The translations under genes and the position numbers were made by a program. The notes below the pieces were generated by a model. The model ran no database searches. It was not told the origin of the DNA and saw only the letters and a program-made list of their open reading frames with translations. Positions 5,630 to 5,964 of a stretch of 5,964 nucleotides of DNA are shown in pieces. The stretch is from an uncultured Lachnospiraceae bacterium. GTDB lineage: Bacteria; Bacillota; Clostridia; Lachnospirales; Lachnospiraceae. The stretch lies in NCBI GenBank assembly GCA_946611525.1, contig CAMODS010000089.1, positions 1 through 5,964 on the forward strand. The letters are read 5' to 3'. Every line of letters begins with the position of its first letter. Within the stretch, counting starts at the first letter, position 1.

Positions 5630-5953
5630 ATGGAAGAAAAGGTTTACAGAGGCAGGCTCTATGATTTTTACGGAGAGCTGCTTTCAGATCACAAGAGAGA
5701 AATATACGAGGCCTATGTGATCGATGACCTGTCCATGACAGAGATCGCAGACCTGGTGGGACTCACCAAGCAGGGTGTCAGTGACCAGATAAAGCGCAGC
5801 ACCGCCAAGATGAACGAGATGGAAGCAAAGCTTCATCTGTGTGAGCGCTTTGACAGGATAGAGTCCAGGCTGGACGATATCATTGCCATTGCAGAAGCAA
5901 ACGGATATGCGGACATAAAGAAAATGGCAGAACTCATATCGGAAGAACTGTAA
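5630..5953 (+). CDS. ylxM: YlxM-family (UPF0122) putative DNA-binding protein
   Basis: A protein of 107 residues with the YlxM pattern: an N-terminal RLYDFYGELLSDHKREIYEAYV (9-30) and then a sigma-70 region 4-like helix-turn-helix, LSMTEIADLVGLTKQGVSDQ (34-53), continuing into IKRS. The C-terminal half (about 57-107) is helical and charged. YlxM is usually encoded directly before ffh in Firmicutes and is thought to act with the signal recognition particle operon; its exact role is poorly defined. The start at 5630 is the only ATG in frame, because TAA at 5606-5608 closes the frame upstream. No clear Shine-Dalgarno precedes it, unlike every other complete gene here except cobD. It has its own promoter at 5558-5586, so it is probably independent of the cobamide genes. 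A GAGGGA follows its stop, suggesting a close downstream partner. Confidence 0.93.
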   Translation: MEEKVYRGRLYDFYGELLSDHKREIYEAYVIDDLSMTEIADLVGLTKQGVSDQIKRSTAKMNEMEAKLHLCERFDRIESRLDDIIAIAEANGYADIKKMAELISEEL

Positions 5954-5957
5954 TATT

Positions 5958-5963
5958 GAGGGA
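5958..5963 (+). promoter_or_regulatory. Probable ribosome binding site of the next gene
   Basis: GAGGGA appears four bases after the ylxM stop and one base before the window ends. Its position suits a tightly linked downstream gene; by family habit this would be ffh, which cannot be seen here. Confidence 0.35.
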
Positions 5964-5964
5964 C

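Overview
This window carries the downstream part of a cobamide (vitamin B12-type) biosynthesis operon on the + strand. It is followed by a terminator, a promoter and the first gene of what is probably the signal-recognition-particle operon. The corrin genes are of the anaerobic (cbi) type. Shine-Dalgarno sites are strong, genes are tightly packed, and ylxM (a Firmicutes gene normally next to ffh) is present. Together these suggest an anaerobic Clostridia-type Firmicute, plausibly a Lachnospiraceae member. The family-level guess is inference from gene content and style, not from a marker gene.

Layout: the 3' end of cbiB (1-269); a 74-base spacer with a small inverted repeat; cobO/btuR corrinoid adenosyltransferase (344-859); a two-domain gene joining a HAD phosphatase to a shortened CobT-like domain (882-2216); a hairpin that covers the only good ribosome binding site ahead of cobD; cobD threonine-phosphate decarboxylase (2253-3293); cbiC (3277-3948, overlapping cobD by 17 bases); cbiP/cobQ cobyric acid synthase (TTG start, 3951-5486); a 143-base intergenic region with two hairpins and a sigma-70-type promoter; and ylxM (5630-5953). 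No gene is supported on the minus strand.

How the genes work together: CbiC makes (cobalt-)hydrogenobyrinate/cobyrinate by methyl migration. CobO attaches the adenosyl ligand to the corrin cobalt. CbiP amidates adenosylcobyrinate a,c-diamide four times to adenosylcobyric acid. CobD makes aminopropanol phosphate, and CbiB joins it to adenosylcobyric acid. The HAD/CobT-like fusion sits where lower-ligand (nucleotide loop) genes are usually found and may act on an alpha-ribazole-type compound; this is inference.

Most unusual items: (1) the HAD + reduced CobT fusion, with several CobT active-site motifs altered; (2) a perfect 21-bp inverted repeat spanning 69 bases inside the cbiP reading frame, in the linker between its two domains, resembling an in-frame palindromic element; (3) an 11-bp hairpin over the Shine-Dalgarno of cobD; (4) a promoter for ylxM whose -35 box lies in the 3' arm of the cobamide operon's terminator hairpin.
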